A DNA stretch of 64,000 nt, taken from positions 229,951-293,950 of the forward strand of contig NZ_ML133853.1 of NCBI RefSeq assembly GCF_003994255.1. The letters are read 5' to 3'. Below are positions 25,525 to 33,419 of the stretch, piece after piece. The notes under the pieces were generated by a model. The model did not search any database. It saw only the letters and a list, made by a program, of their open reading frames with translations, and was not told the origin of the DNA. Position 1 is the first letter of the stretch. Each line of letters starts with the position of its first letter. Source of the DNA: Brachybacterium paraconglomeratum (GTDB lineage Bacteria > Actinomycetota > Actinomycetes > Actinomycetales > Dermabacteraceae). Made by a program: the position numbers and the translations under genes.

Positions 25525-26718
25525 ATGACCACCGCACCGCTCTCCGTCGCCGTGATCGGAGCCGGCATGGCCGGCAAGACCCACGCCAACGCCTGGCGCC
25601 AGGCCGGCACCGTCTACGACCTCGGCCTTCCGCCCGTGCGCCTGGCGACCATCGCCGACGCCCACCTGCCCTTCGCCGAGGACGCCGCGAAGCGCTACGG
25701 CTACGAGAACGCCGTCGGCGACTGGCGCGAGGTCGCCGAGGACGACTCCATCGACATCGTCTCGATCGTGGTGGGCAACGCCCTGCACCGCGAGATCGCC
25801 GAGGCGATGGCCGCGAGCGGCAAGCACGTGCTCTGCGAGAAGCCCCTGGCCGGCACCCTCGAGGACGCCAAGGCCATGGCCGAGCTCGAGGCGAAGCACC
25901 CCGACCTGGTCCTCGCCACCGGCTACACCTTCCGCCGCAACGCCGGCATCGCCATGCTCGCCAAGCTCGCGCAGGAGGGCGCGCTCGGCGAGGTCGCCCA
26001 CCTCGACGCCCGCTACTGGTGCGACTACGGCGCCGACCCGAACGTGCCGATGGCCTGGCGCTACAAGGGCCCGATGGGCTCCGGCGCCCTCGGCGACGTC
26101 GGCTCTCACCTGGTCGACTCCGCCGAGCTCATCATGGGCCCGGTCGTCGAGGTCTCCGGCGCGCAGCTGGTCCGCACCATCGCCGAGCGCCCCGTGGCGA
26201 CCGGTGCCGTCGCGGGCGGCCGCGGGGTCACCGCCGCGGCCGACGCCCCCAAGGAGGAGGTGGAGAACGACGACGTCGCGACCTTCACCGCCCGTTTCGC
26301 CTCCGGCGCGGCCGGCACCTTCTCCGTCTCCCGCGTCGCCCACGGACTGCCCAACTACAAGAACCTCGCCGTGCTCGGCACCGGCGGCTCCGCCACCTGG
26401 TCCCTGGACCGCACCGGCGAGATCCAGCTGGCCGACGCCTCCTCGCCCGCGGGCCTCGGCGGACTCCGCCAGGTGCTGGTCAACCCCGACTTCCCCTATT
26501 TCAAGAACGGCTCCTCCATGGCCTTCGGCGGCGTGGGCCTGAACCAGATCGAACAGTTCACCTACCAGGCCCACGCCTTCCTCCAGCAGGTCGCGGGCAT
26601 CGAGGACGGCGCCCTGCCGCGCTGCGCGAGCTTCTCCGACGGCTACCGCCAGATGCGGATCCTCGGCGCGGTCGCCGAGTCCGCCGATCGCGGCGGCGCG
26701 GCCATCCAGATCGACTGA
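25525..26718 (+). CDS. Gfo/Idh/MocA-family oxidoreductase
   Basis: 397-residue NAD(P)-dependent dehydrogenase. The Rossmann motif is VIGAGMAGKTHANA near the N-terminus, the EKP motif is in CEKPLAGT, and the catalytic region is GDVGSHLVDSAELIMG. It follows the transporter by 109 nt and precedes a TIM-barrel gene by 30 nt, so the two probably act together. It is longer than the IolG-like copy at 31374 and differs from the one at 16251. Epimerisation or oxidation of an inositol isomer is plausible; the substrate is unknown. Confidence 0.88.
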   Translation: MTTAPLSVAVIGAGMAGKTHANAWRQAGTVYDLGLPPVRLATIADAHLPFAEDAAKRYGYENAVGDWREVAEDDSIDIVSIVVGNALHREIAEAMAASGKHVLCEKPLAGTLEDAKAMAELEAKHPDLVLATGYTFRRNAGIAMLAKLAQEGALGEVAHLDARYWCDYGADPNVPMAWRYKGPMGSGALGDVGSHLVDSAELIMGPVVEVSGAQLVRTIAERPVATGAVAGGRGVTAAADAPKEEVENDDVATFTARFASGAAGTFSVSRVAHGLPNYKNLAVLGTGGSATWSLDRTGEIQLADASSPAGLGGLRQVLVNPDFPYFKNGSSMAFGGVGLNQIEQFTYQAHAFLQQVAGIEDGALPRCASFSDGYRQMRILGAVAESADRGGAAIQID

Positions 26719-26748
26719 TCCCGTCCACGACCCCCGAAAGGACCCGAC

Positions 26749-27753
26749 ATGGCCTTCACCTACGGCGCCTACACCGCCTGCCTGCAGGACCGCTCCCTCT
26801 CCGAGGCCCTCGACGTGCTCGCCGGGGCGAGCCTGAAGGGCGCCGAGCTCAACACCGGCGGCTTCATCCCCTCCCCGCACGCCCACGTCGACGCGCTGCT
26901 GGCCAGCGAGAAGGAGCGCGGCGAGCTGCGCGCCCTCTTCGCCGACAAGGGCATGGAGCTGACGGGCCTGACCGTCTCCGGCAACCCGCTCTCCCCGCTG
27001 CCCACCGAGGGCCTCCCGCACGCCCACGACCTGCGCCGCACCATCGAGCTGGCCGGCAGCCTCGGCGTGCGCGACGTGGTCGCGATGTCCGGCACGCCCG
27101 GCACCGACCCCGGCGCCCGCTACCCGGCCTGGATCGTGAACCCCTGGAACGGCATCGATCTGGAGATCCTGGAGCACCAGTGGTCCGTCGCGGTGCCCTT
27201 CTGGAAGGAGATCGACGCCCTCGCCCGGGAGCGCGACGTGCAGCTCGCCTTCGAGATGCACCCGCGCAACCTCGTCTTCTCCCCGCTCACCTTCGAGCAG
27301 TTCCTCGACCGCGTGGAGCCGACGAACATCGGTGTGAACCTCGATCCCTCGCACCTGTTCTGGCAGCAGATGGAGCCGATCGACTGCATCGAGCGGCTCG
27401 GCGCGCACATCACCCACGTGCACGCCAAGGACACCGCGGTGCTGCCGGGCGCGGCCGTGCGCGGCGTGCTCGACACCGCCTTCGACCCGGTGCCCGAGGA
27501 TCCCGCCCAGCGCACCCCCACCGGCATCGGCCACTACTGCAGCACCTGGCCCGAGGACCCGGCCTGGCGCTTCGTGGCCCTCGGCGAGGGGCACGACGTG
27601 GACTACTGGACCCGGTTCCTCACGGCGCTCGCGGCGGTGAGCCCGGACCTCAGCGTCAACATCGAGCACGAGGACGCGGCCTTCGGCAAGGTCGAGGGCC
27701 TCGAGCGCGGTGCCCGCACCCTGCTCGCCGCCGCCGAGGCCGCCGGGGTCTGA
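26749..27753 (+). CDS. TIM-barrel sugar isomerase/epimerase family protein
   Basis: 334-residue xylose-isomerase-like TIM barrel. Likely metal ligands are the Glu of FEMHPRN, the Asp of NLDPSHLFW, the His of HVHAKDT and the Glu of IEHEDA. A GAAAGGA site lies upstream and the gene follows the Gfo/Idh gene after 30 nt. Proteins of this subgroup commonly pair with Gfo/Idh dehydrogenases in cyclitol and glycoside degradation. It is a paralogue of the IolE- and IolH-like genes in the opposite operon, and no reaction can be assigned. Confidence 0.85.
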   Translation: MAFTYGAYTACLQDRSLSEALDVLAGASLKGAELNTGGFIPSPHAHVDALLASEKERGELRALFADKGMELTGLTVSGNPLSPLPTEGLPHAHDLRRTIELAGSLGVRDVVAMSGTPGTDPGARYPAWIVNPWNGIDLEILEHQWSVAVPFWKEIDALARERDVQLAFEMHPRNLVFSPLTFEQFLDRVEPTNIGVNLDPSHLFWQQMEPIDCIERLGAHITHVHAKDTAVLPGAAVRGVLDTAFDPVPEDPAQRTPTGIGHYCSTWPEDPAWRFVALGEGHDVDYWTRFLTALAAVSPDLSVNIEHEDAAFGKVEGLERGARTLLAAAEAAGV

Positions 27754-27773
27754 CCCCGACGGCGGCCCCGTCG

Positions 27774-27825
27774 ATTCCATGAGAAGTGTCGTTATCGGGC
27801 CTGATTCCCGCACTTCTCATGGGAT
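27774..27825 (+). terminator. hairpin with 15-bp stem after the TIM-barrel gene
   Basis: ATTCCATGAGAAGTG (27774-27788) pairs along its full length with CACTTCTCATGGGAT (27811-27825), counting one G-U pair. The loop is 22 nt. It begins 20 nt after the stop codon and precedes the tautomerase gene, so it probably ends the transporter transcript. Confidence 0.7.
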
Positions 27826-27902
27826 GGGCCGCCGAGACCGCTTCGGTCCGCCCCTTCCGCTCTGATCCCTCCGCAGTCCCATCCCCACAGAAGGAGCTCC
27901 TC

Positions 27903-28292
27903 ATGCCTCTCGTCCGCATCACCCAGCAGGATGTCCGCACCCCCGAAGAGTCCCGGCAGATGGCCGACATCGTCCAGGACGTCATGCTCGAGCTGTTCGC
28001 CGCCCCGCCCGGGGACCGCTACCAGATCCTCGAGACCCTGCCCGTCGGCTCGATCATCGCTGAGGACACCGGTCTCGGCTTCGAGCGCAGCGACGGCGTG
28101 GTGATCATCCACATCACCCAGCAGGGCCGTGGCGAGGAGCAGAAGAAGGCGATCTACGCGGCGCTGTCGGAACGCCTCGCCGCCGCAGGTCTCGTGCGCG
28201 AGGACGACCTGATCGTCTCCGTCGTGGAGAACGGCCACGAGGACTGGTCCTTCGGCCGAGGTCGCGCGCAGTTCCTCACCGGCGAGCTCTGA
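27903..28292 (+). CDS. tautomerase family protein
   Basis: 129-residue member of the 4-oxalocrotonate tautomerase/MIF-like superfamily. After removal of Met, Pro2 of MPLVRITQQD becomes the N-terminal proline base of the family. The sequence VIIHITQQGR and the C-terminal WSFGRGRAQF occur in the longer tautomerases with two beta-alpha-beta units. AGAAGGAG lies before the ATG; the open frame upstream overlaps the hairpin and is rejected. In an inositol locus it may tautomerise a keto intermediate, but no role is established. Confidence 0.88.
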   Translation: MPLVRITQQDVRTPEESRQMADIVQDVMLELFAAPPGDRYQILETLPVGSIIAEDTGLGFERSDGVVIIHITQQGRGEEQKKAIYAALSERLAAAGLVREDDLIVSVVENGHEDWSFGRGRAQFLTGEL

Positions 28293-28374
28293 GCCCGGGC
28301 GCCCGGCAGCCGGGCACTCGCCCGGTCCCGGGAGATCGAGTGGCGGACCGTCGGCCGCCCGACAATCACCTATA

Positions 28375-28388
28375 TTTGTATGGACAAA
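28375..28388. promoter_or_regulatory. iol operator candidate TTTGT-N4-ACAAA (iolC side)
   Basis: TTTGTATGGACAAA is a palindrome with a 4-nt centre, 101 nt before iolC. TATATT directly upstream could act as a -10 element. It matches the half-sites and spacing of the site at 23459-23471 upstream of iolD. Confidence 0.6.
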
Positions 28389-28488
28389 GACCGTTCCCCA
28401 TGTGATCATGGGTGGTGACCGGAGGGTCGTGGGGCAGAGCAGCCCGCGACACCGCACCAGGTTCTGACGCAGGGAGGCATGGAGAGCC

Positions 28489-29526
28489 ATGGCATCTGAT
28501 CTCGACATCATCACGTTCGGCCGCAGCGGCGTGGACATCTATCCCTTGGAGATCGAGAAGGGCCTCGAGGACATCCACAGCTTCGGCAAGTTCCTCGGCG
28601 GCAGCCCCACCAACGTCGCCGTCGCCGCGGCCCGTCTCGGGCACACGCCCGCGGTGATCACGGGCGTGGGCGACGACCCCTTCGGCCGCTACGTGGTCAA
28701 GGAGATGGAGCGCCTGGGCGTCTCCGGCCGCTACGTCGTGAAGAACGACGAGCTGAACACCCCGATCACGCTGTGCGAGATCTTCCCGCCGGACGACTTC
28801 CCGCTGTACTTCTACCGCAAGCCCAGCGCCCCCGACCTGCAGGTCGCGCCCGAGCACCTCGACTTCGCCGCGATCCGCAGGGTGCCGCTGTTCTGGTTCT
28901 CCGGCACCGGCCTGTCCGAGGAGCCCAGCCGCTCCGCCCACCACGCGGCGCTCGAGGCGCGCGGGAAGGACGGCGGCCCCGAGGGCGGGCACACCGTCTT
29001 CGACCTCGACTACCGGCCCATGTTCTGGTCCTCGATCGAGGAGGCTCGGGAGCAGTACCGCGAGGCGCTGGCGTACACGACGGTCGCGGTCGGCAACAAG
29101 GAGGAGTGCGAGGTCGCCGTCGGCGAGACCGAGCCCGAGCGTGCGGCCGACGCGCTGCTCGAGGCCGGCGTGAAGGTCGCGATCGTCAAGCAGGGCCCCA
29201 AGGGCGTGCTCGGCAAGACCGCCGACGAGCGCGTGGTCGTCGCCCCGAACATGATCCAGGTCATCAACGGCCTCGGCGCCGGCGACAGCTTCGGCGGCTC
29301 GCTCTGCCACGGCCTGCTCACCGGCCAGTCCCTCGAGGAGACGCTGACCCGCTGCAACGCGGCCGGCGCCATCGTGACCTCCCGCCTCGAGTGCTCCACC
29401 GCCATGCCCACCACCGAGGAGATCGACCTGCTCATCGCGGGCGGCGATCCCAACAAGGGGCAGACGGTCGACGAGATGCTCGGCGCCCTGCGGGGGCGCG
29501 GCGCCGTCGGGGCGGAGCAGCGATGA
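28489..29526 (+). CDS. iolC: 5-dehydro-2-deoxygluconokinase (IolC)
   Basis: 345-residue PfkB-family kinase that phosphorylates 2-deoxy-5-keto-gluconate in inositol catabolism. The N-terminal ITFGRSGVDIYP and GGSPTNVAVAAARLG are typical of IolC. PfkB motif 2 is GLGAGDSFGG, carrying the catalytic Asp, and GNKEECEVAVG lies in the middle. The ATG at 28489 has AGGGAGG/GGAGAG upstream. Its stop overlaps the next start (ATGA), indicating translational coupling with the aldolase-like gene. It heads the iolC-aldolase-iolB-iolG operon behind a TTTGT-N4-ACAAA site. Confidence 0.95.
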   Translation: MASDLDIITFGRSGVDIYPLEIEKGLEDIHSFGKFLGGSPTNVAVAAARLGHTPAVITGVGDDPFGRYVVKEMERLGVSGRYVVKNDELNTPITLCEIFPPDDFPLYFYRKPSAPDLQVAPEHLDFAAIRRVPLFWFSGTGLSEEPSRSAHHAALEARGKDGGPEGGHTVFDLDYRPMFWSSIEEAREQYREALAYTTVAVGNKEECEVAVGETEPERAADALLEAGVKVAIVKQGPKGVLGKTADERVVVAPNMIQVINGLGAGDSFGGSLCHGLLTGQSLEETLTRCNAAGAIVTSRLECSTAMPTTEEIDLLIAGGDPNKGQTVDEMLGALRGRGAVGAEQR

Positions 29527-30458
29527 CCACCAGCCCCACCACCGTCGGAGCCGACGGCTTCGTCTCGACCTACGACGAGGTCACGCGCGTGCGGATCGAG
29601 GACCCGGGCCGCTTCGCCCGCCTCGCCGCCGCGCGGAAGCGCCGCACCGTCGCCGACACCGACGGCACGATGATGATCATCGCCGCCGACCACCCGGCAC
29701 GCGGCGCCCTCGGCGTCGGCTCCCGCGACCAGGCCATGGCCTCCCGCACCGAGCTGCTGGACCGCATGCGCGAGGCGCTGGCCGTGCCCGGCGTGGACGG
29801 GGTGCTCGGCACCGCCGACATCCTCGAGGACCTGCTGGTCATGGGTGCGCTCGAGGACAAGGTCGTGTTCGCCTCGATGAACCGCGGCGGACTGCAGGGC
29901 GGGTCCTGGGAGATCGAGGACCGCTTCACCGCCTACGACGCCGCCTCGATCAAGCAGGCCGGCTTCGACGGCGGGAAGATGCTCACCCGCATCGACCTCG
30001 ACGACGACCGCACCTCCTTCATCCTCGAGGCGAGCGCGAACGCCGTCACCGACCTCGCCCGCCACGAGCTGATCGCCATGGTCGAGCCGTTCATGTCCTC
30101 CCGCCCCGGCGGGCCGGGCACGAAGGTCGTCAACGACCTCTCCCCGGAGGCGGTCATCAAGTCCATCCATATCGCCCAGGGCCTCGGCGCCACCAGCGCC
30201 TACACCTGGCTGAAGCTCCCGGCGGTCGAGGACATGGAGCGGGTCATGGACGCCACCACCATGCCCACCCTGATCCTCGGCGGCGACCCGGTGGACGAAG
30301 ATCCCGAGACGATCCGCGCCTCGTGGGGGAGGGCGCTGGCCCGTCCGAACGTGCGCGGCCTCGTCGTCGGCCGGACCCTGCTGTACCCCGCGGGGGACGA
30401 CGTCACCGCGGCGGTCTCCGCCTCGGTCGACATGATCCGCTCCGCGAGCGCGTCCTGA
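29523..30458 (+). CDS. (beta/alpha)8-barrel aldolase-like protein of inositol clusters (Cgl0158-type)
   Basis: 311-residue barrel protein coupled to iolC by an ATGA overlap. Recognisable blocks are MMIIAADHPARGAL, NRGGLQGGSWEIEDR, GGKMLTRIDLDD and YTWLKLPAVEDM, with lysines placed as in class I aldolase-like barrels. Proteins of this type sit beside iolC in many actinobacterial inositol loci. No IolJ-type class II aldolase is seen in the window, so this protein is a good candidate to cleave 2-deoxy-5-keto-gluconate 6-phosphate into DHAP and malonate semialdehyde. That role is inferred. Confidence 0.75.
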   Translation: MTTSPTTVGADGFVSTYDEVTRVRIEDPGRFARLAAARKRRTVADTDGTMMIIAADHPARGALGVGSRDQAMASRTELLDRMREALAVPGVDGVLGTADILEDLLVMGALEDKVVFASMNRGGLQGGSWEIEDRFTAYDAASIKQAGFDGGKMLTRIDLDDDRTSFILEASANAVTDLARHELIAMVEPFMSSRPGGPGTKVVNDLSPEAVIKSIHIAQGLGATSAYTWLKLPAVEDMERVMDATTMPTLILGGDPVDEDPETIRASWGRALARPNVRGLVVGRTLLYPAGDDVTAAVSASVDMIRSASAS

Positions 30459-30495
30459 CGATCCCGCTCCCAGCATCGAGAACAGGAGAGCATCC

Positions 30496-31377
30496 ATGAG
30501 CACCACCGAGCAGCTCCATCTGCCGGCCGGGGCCACCGGCCGTGGGAACTACGAGACGATCATCGATCCCGGCGCCCGCGAGGGCTGGGTCCACACCGGC
30601 CTGCGCGTCCTCGCCCTCGCCCCGGGCGGCAGCGAGCTGGTCACCGCGGGCGGCGTCGAGGCGATGGTCGTGCCGCTGAACGGGGCGTGCGACGTCACCG
30701 TGGACGGCGAGACCCACCGCCTGCGCGGCCGCGAGGACGTCTTCACCTCCGCGACCGACGTGCTCTACGTCCCCGTCGGCTCCCAGCTGACGATCTCCTC
30801 GGCCGAGGGCGGCCGCTTCGCGCTCGCCACCGCCGTCGCCACCGGCGCCCACCCCGTCGCGCTGATCCGCGCCGAGGATGTGCCCGTCGAGATCCGCGGC
30901 GGCGGGAACATGACCCGCAAGGTGCGCAACTTCGGCACCGTCGGCGCCTTCGACCAGATGGACTCCCTCATCGCCTGCGAGGTCATCACCCCCGGCGGGA
31001 ACTGGTCCAGCTATCCCGCGCACAAGCACGACGAGACGACCGAGACGGAATCGGAGCTGGAGGAGATCTACTACTACGAGATCCAGGACGGCCCGGCCGG
31101 TCCCGGCTTCGGCTTCCACCAGACCACCTCCAGCGGCGAGGACACGCCGATCGACGTGCTCACCGAGGTGCGCAGCGGCGACACGGTCCTGGTCCCGCAC
31201 GGCTGGCACGGCCCCTGCGCCGCCGCGCCCGGCCACGACATGTACTACCTCAACGTCATGGCCGGCCCCGAGGCGGAGCGGGCCTGGAACATCACCGACC
31301 ATCCCGAGCAGGGCTGGGTGCGCGACACCTGGGCCGACGCCGGGATCGACCCGCGACTCGAAGGAGAGGCCCGATGA
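30496..31377 (+). CDS. iolB: 5-deoxy-glucuronate isomerase (IolB)
   Basis: 293-residue bicupin isomerase that converts 5-deoxy-glucuronate to 2-deoxy-5-keto-gluconate. The metal-binding segment YPAHKHDETTE, EIYYYEIQ, GFGFHQTTSSG and VPHGWHGPCAAAPGHDMYYLN are the IolB hallmark blocks. AACAGGAGAG precedes the ATG. It follows the aldolase-like gene by 37 nt and overlaps iolG by ATGA. Length and motifs are normal. Confidence 0.95.
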   Translation: MSTTEQLHLPAGATGRGNYETIIDPGAREGWVHTGLRVLALAPGGSELVTAGGVEAMVVPLNGACDVTVDGETHRLRGREDVFTSATDVLYVPVGSQLTISSAEGGRFALATAVATGAHPVALIRAEDVPVEIRGGGNMTRKVRNFGTVGAFDQMDSLIACEVITPGGNWSSYPAHKHDETTETESELEEIYYYEIQDGPAGPGFGFHQTTSSGEDTPIDVLTEVRSGDTVLVPHGWHGPCAAAPGHDMYYLNVMAGPEAERAWNITDHPEQGWVRDTWADAGIDPRLEGEAR

Positions 31378-32447
31378 CCGCAGAGCATGCAGCCCCGTTG
31401 CAGCAGAACGCGGCGCCGCAGACCGCACCCCCGCAGGACGTCCGCGTCGGCGTGATCGGCGTGGGGCGGATGGGCGCCGACCACGTCGAGCGCATCACGC
31501 GCCGCATCAAGGGCGTGCGCGTCAGCGTGCTCAGCGACTACCTGCGCGAGACCGCCGAGAAGGTCTCCGCCACCGCCGCCGGCTCCCGCGTGGTCGACAC
31601 CTGGCAGGAGGTCGTCGCGGCCGAGGACGTCGACGCCGTGCTCATCGCCAGCCCCGGCGAGTTCCACCGCGAGCAGGTCCTGGCCTGCATCGAGGCGGGC
31701 AAGCCGGTGCTCTGCGAGAAGCCGCTGGCGATGAACCCGTCCGACGCCTACGACGTGGTCCGCGCCGAGGCCGAGGCCGGCGCCCCGCTGGTCTCCCTCG
31801 GCTTCATGCGCCGCTTCGACGTCGGCTACGGCGAACTGAAGGACGCCCTCGAGGCGGGCGAGCTCGGCACGCCGATGCTGCTGAACTGCAAGCACCGCAA
31901 CGCCTCGGTGCTGCCCGGCTTCACCGACACCCACATGGTCTACGACTCGGCCGTGCACGAGATCGACGCGATCTCCTTCTTCCTCGAGGAGCCGGTGGTC
32001 TCGGTGCAGACCGTCATGCCGCGCAGCACCGAGAAGGCGCCCGAGGGGCTGCACGACCCGCTGCTGTTCCTGTTCCGCACCGCCTCCGGCACCGTGGTCA
32101 CCGACGAGCTGTGGGTCAGCACCGACGCCGGCTACGAGGTGCGCACCGAGCTCGTCGGCTCGAAGGGCGCGGCGACCGTGGGCCAGGAGTCCGGGATGGT
32201 CACCACCCAGCAGGCCGGCTCCCGCTGGGGCGGGCAGGTGCCGCTGGACTTCCGCCCCCGCTTCATCGCCGCCTACGACGCGGAGGTGCAGGCGTGGGTC
32301 GCCGCGGTGGCCGACGGCAGCAACATCGCACCCCGCTCGGCGACCGCCTGGGACGGCTACGCGGCCGCCGCCGTGTGCGAGGCCGCGGAGCGGTCGCTCA
32401 CGGCCGAGGGCGCCGTGGACGTGACCCTGCAGGAGCGCCCCGCCTGA
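31374..32447 (+). CDS. iolG: inositol 2-dehydrogenase (IolG), Gfo/Idh/MocA family
   Basis: 357-residue NAD-dependent dehydrogenase oxidising myo-inositol to 2-keto-myo-inositol. The Rossmann motif VIGVGRMGADHVE lies at about residues 26-38 behind a disordered, Ala/Gln-rich tail. Lys of CEKPLAMNP and the D-x-x-x-H of YDSAVHEIDA are the expected catalytic residues. The start is set by the ATGA overlap with iolB and a GAAGGAGAG site. It is the closest of three Gfo/Idh paralogues here to IolG. Confidence 0.9.
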   Translation: MTAEHAAPLQQNAAPQTAPPQDVRVGVIGVGRMGADHVERITRRIKGVRVSVLSDYLRETAEKVSATAAGSRVVDTWQEVVAAEDVDAVLIASPGEFHREQVLACIEAGKPVLCEKPLAMNPSDAYDVVRAEAEAGAPLVSLGFMRRFDVGYGELKDALEAGELGTPMLLNCKHRNASVLPGFTDTHMVYDSAVHEIDAISFFLEEPVVSVQTVMPRSTEKAPEGLHDPLLFLFRTASGTVVTDELWVSTDAGYEVRTELVGSKGAATVGQESGMVTTQQAGSRWGGQVPLDFRPRFIAAYDAEVQAWVAAVADGSNIAPRSATAWDGYAAAAVCEAAERSLTAEGAVDVTLQERPA

Positions 32448-32579
32448 AGCGGCGCGCCTGAAGAGCCCCGACCGCGGTCCTACGGCTCAGCCCGCCCCGT
32501 ATCCTGCGGGGCGGGCCCGCGCCGCGGCGGGGGAGGACCCGGAACTCGCTGGGGAGACCCGGAGGACGAGGAGACAGAC

Positions 32580-33410
32580 GTGGACAGCGAGAGCACGAGC
32601 GACGCCATCGGGAGCACGACGGAGCACGCGGCGCCGGTGAACGGCGCGGCGGGCAGCGCCGCGTCGGAGAACGGCGCGATCACCCTGGACCTCACGATCG
32701 AGCGCGATACCAGCACCCCTCTGTACCTGCAGCTCGCCGGCGGGATCGAGGACGCGATCCGCTCCGGCGTGCTGCCCCCGGGCAGCCGCCTCGAGAACGA
32801 GCTGGCCCTCTCCAAGCGGCTGAAGCTCTCCCGGCCCACCGTGCGCCAGGGCATCCAGGAGCTCGTGGACAAGGGCATGCTGGTGCGCAAGCGCGGCGTC
32901 GGCACCCAGGTGGTGCAGGCCCCCGTGAACCGGCAGGTCGCGCTGACCTCGCTGTACGACGACCTGCGCACCGCCGGGAAGGCGCCGCGCACCGAGATCA
33001 TCGAGTACCGCATCGGCCGGCCCTCCCCGGAGGCGCTGGACCGCCTGCAGCTCTCCCCGGGCGAGCAGGTCCTGGACCTCATCCGCGTCCGCTACGCCGA
33101 CGGGGAGCCGCTCGCCGTCATGCGCAACACGATCCCCGAGCGGATCGCGCCCTCCCGCGAGGCGCTGGCCGCCTCCGGCCTGTACGCCTGCCTGCGTGAG
33201 CGCGGCATCACCACCGTGCTCGCCCATGAGCGGATCGGCGCGACCATCGCCGATGAGGAGCACGCCGAGCTGCTCGAGGAGGAGATCGGCGCGCCGCTGC
33301 TGACCATGGAGCGCAAGTCCTTCGCGAACGACGGCGGCGTCGTCGAGTTCGGGTACCACGTGTATCGCGCCTCGCGGTACTCGTTCGAGGTCACGCTGGT
33401 CGATTCCTGA
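32580..33410 (+). CDS. HutC-subfamily GntR regulator, likely inositol-cluster repressor
   Basis: 276-residue regulator. An acidic, low-complexity N-terminus (1-35) precedes a GntR winged helix (about 40-105) with LENELALSKRLKLSRPTVRQ and GVGTQVV. A UTRA ligand domain follows (about 120-270), with EQVLDLIRVRYADGEPLAV and VEFGYHVYRASRYSFEV. The GTG start has GAGGAGA six nt upstream. Its place after iolG and the TTTGT-N4-ACAA sites upstream of iolC and iolD suggest it controls the inositol genes, with an inositol intermediate as inducer (inference). Confidence 0.88.
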   Translation: MDSESTSDAIGSTTEHAAPVNGAAGSAASENGAITLDLTIERDTSTPLYLQLAGGIEDAIRSGVLPPGSRLENELALSKRLKLSRPTVRQGIQELVDKGMLVRKRGVGTQVVQAPVNRQVALTSLYDDLRTAGKAPRTEIIEYRIGRPSPEALDRLQLSPGEQVLDLIRVRYADGEPLAVMRNTIPERIAPSREALAASGLYACLRERGITTVLAHERIGATIADEEHAELLEEEIGAPLLTMERKSFANDGGVVEFGYHVYRASRYSFEVTLVDS

Positions 33411-33419
33411 GGTCGCCGG

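Noticed and set aside
25354-27813. 819-codon leftward open frame opposite the Gfo/Idh and TIM-barrel genes
   Set aside because: Shadow frame; the rightward genes carry catalytic motifs and ribosome sites.
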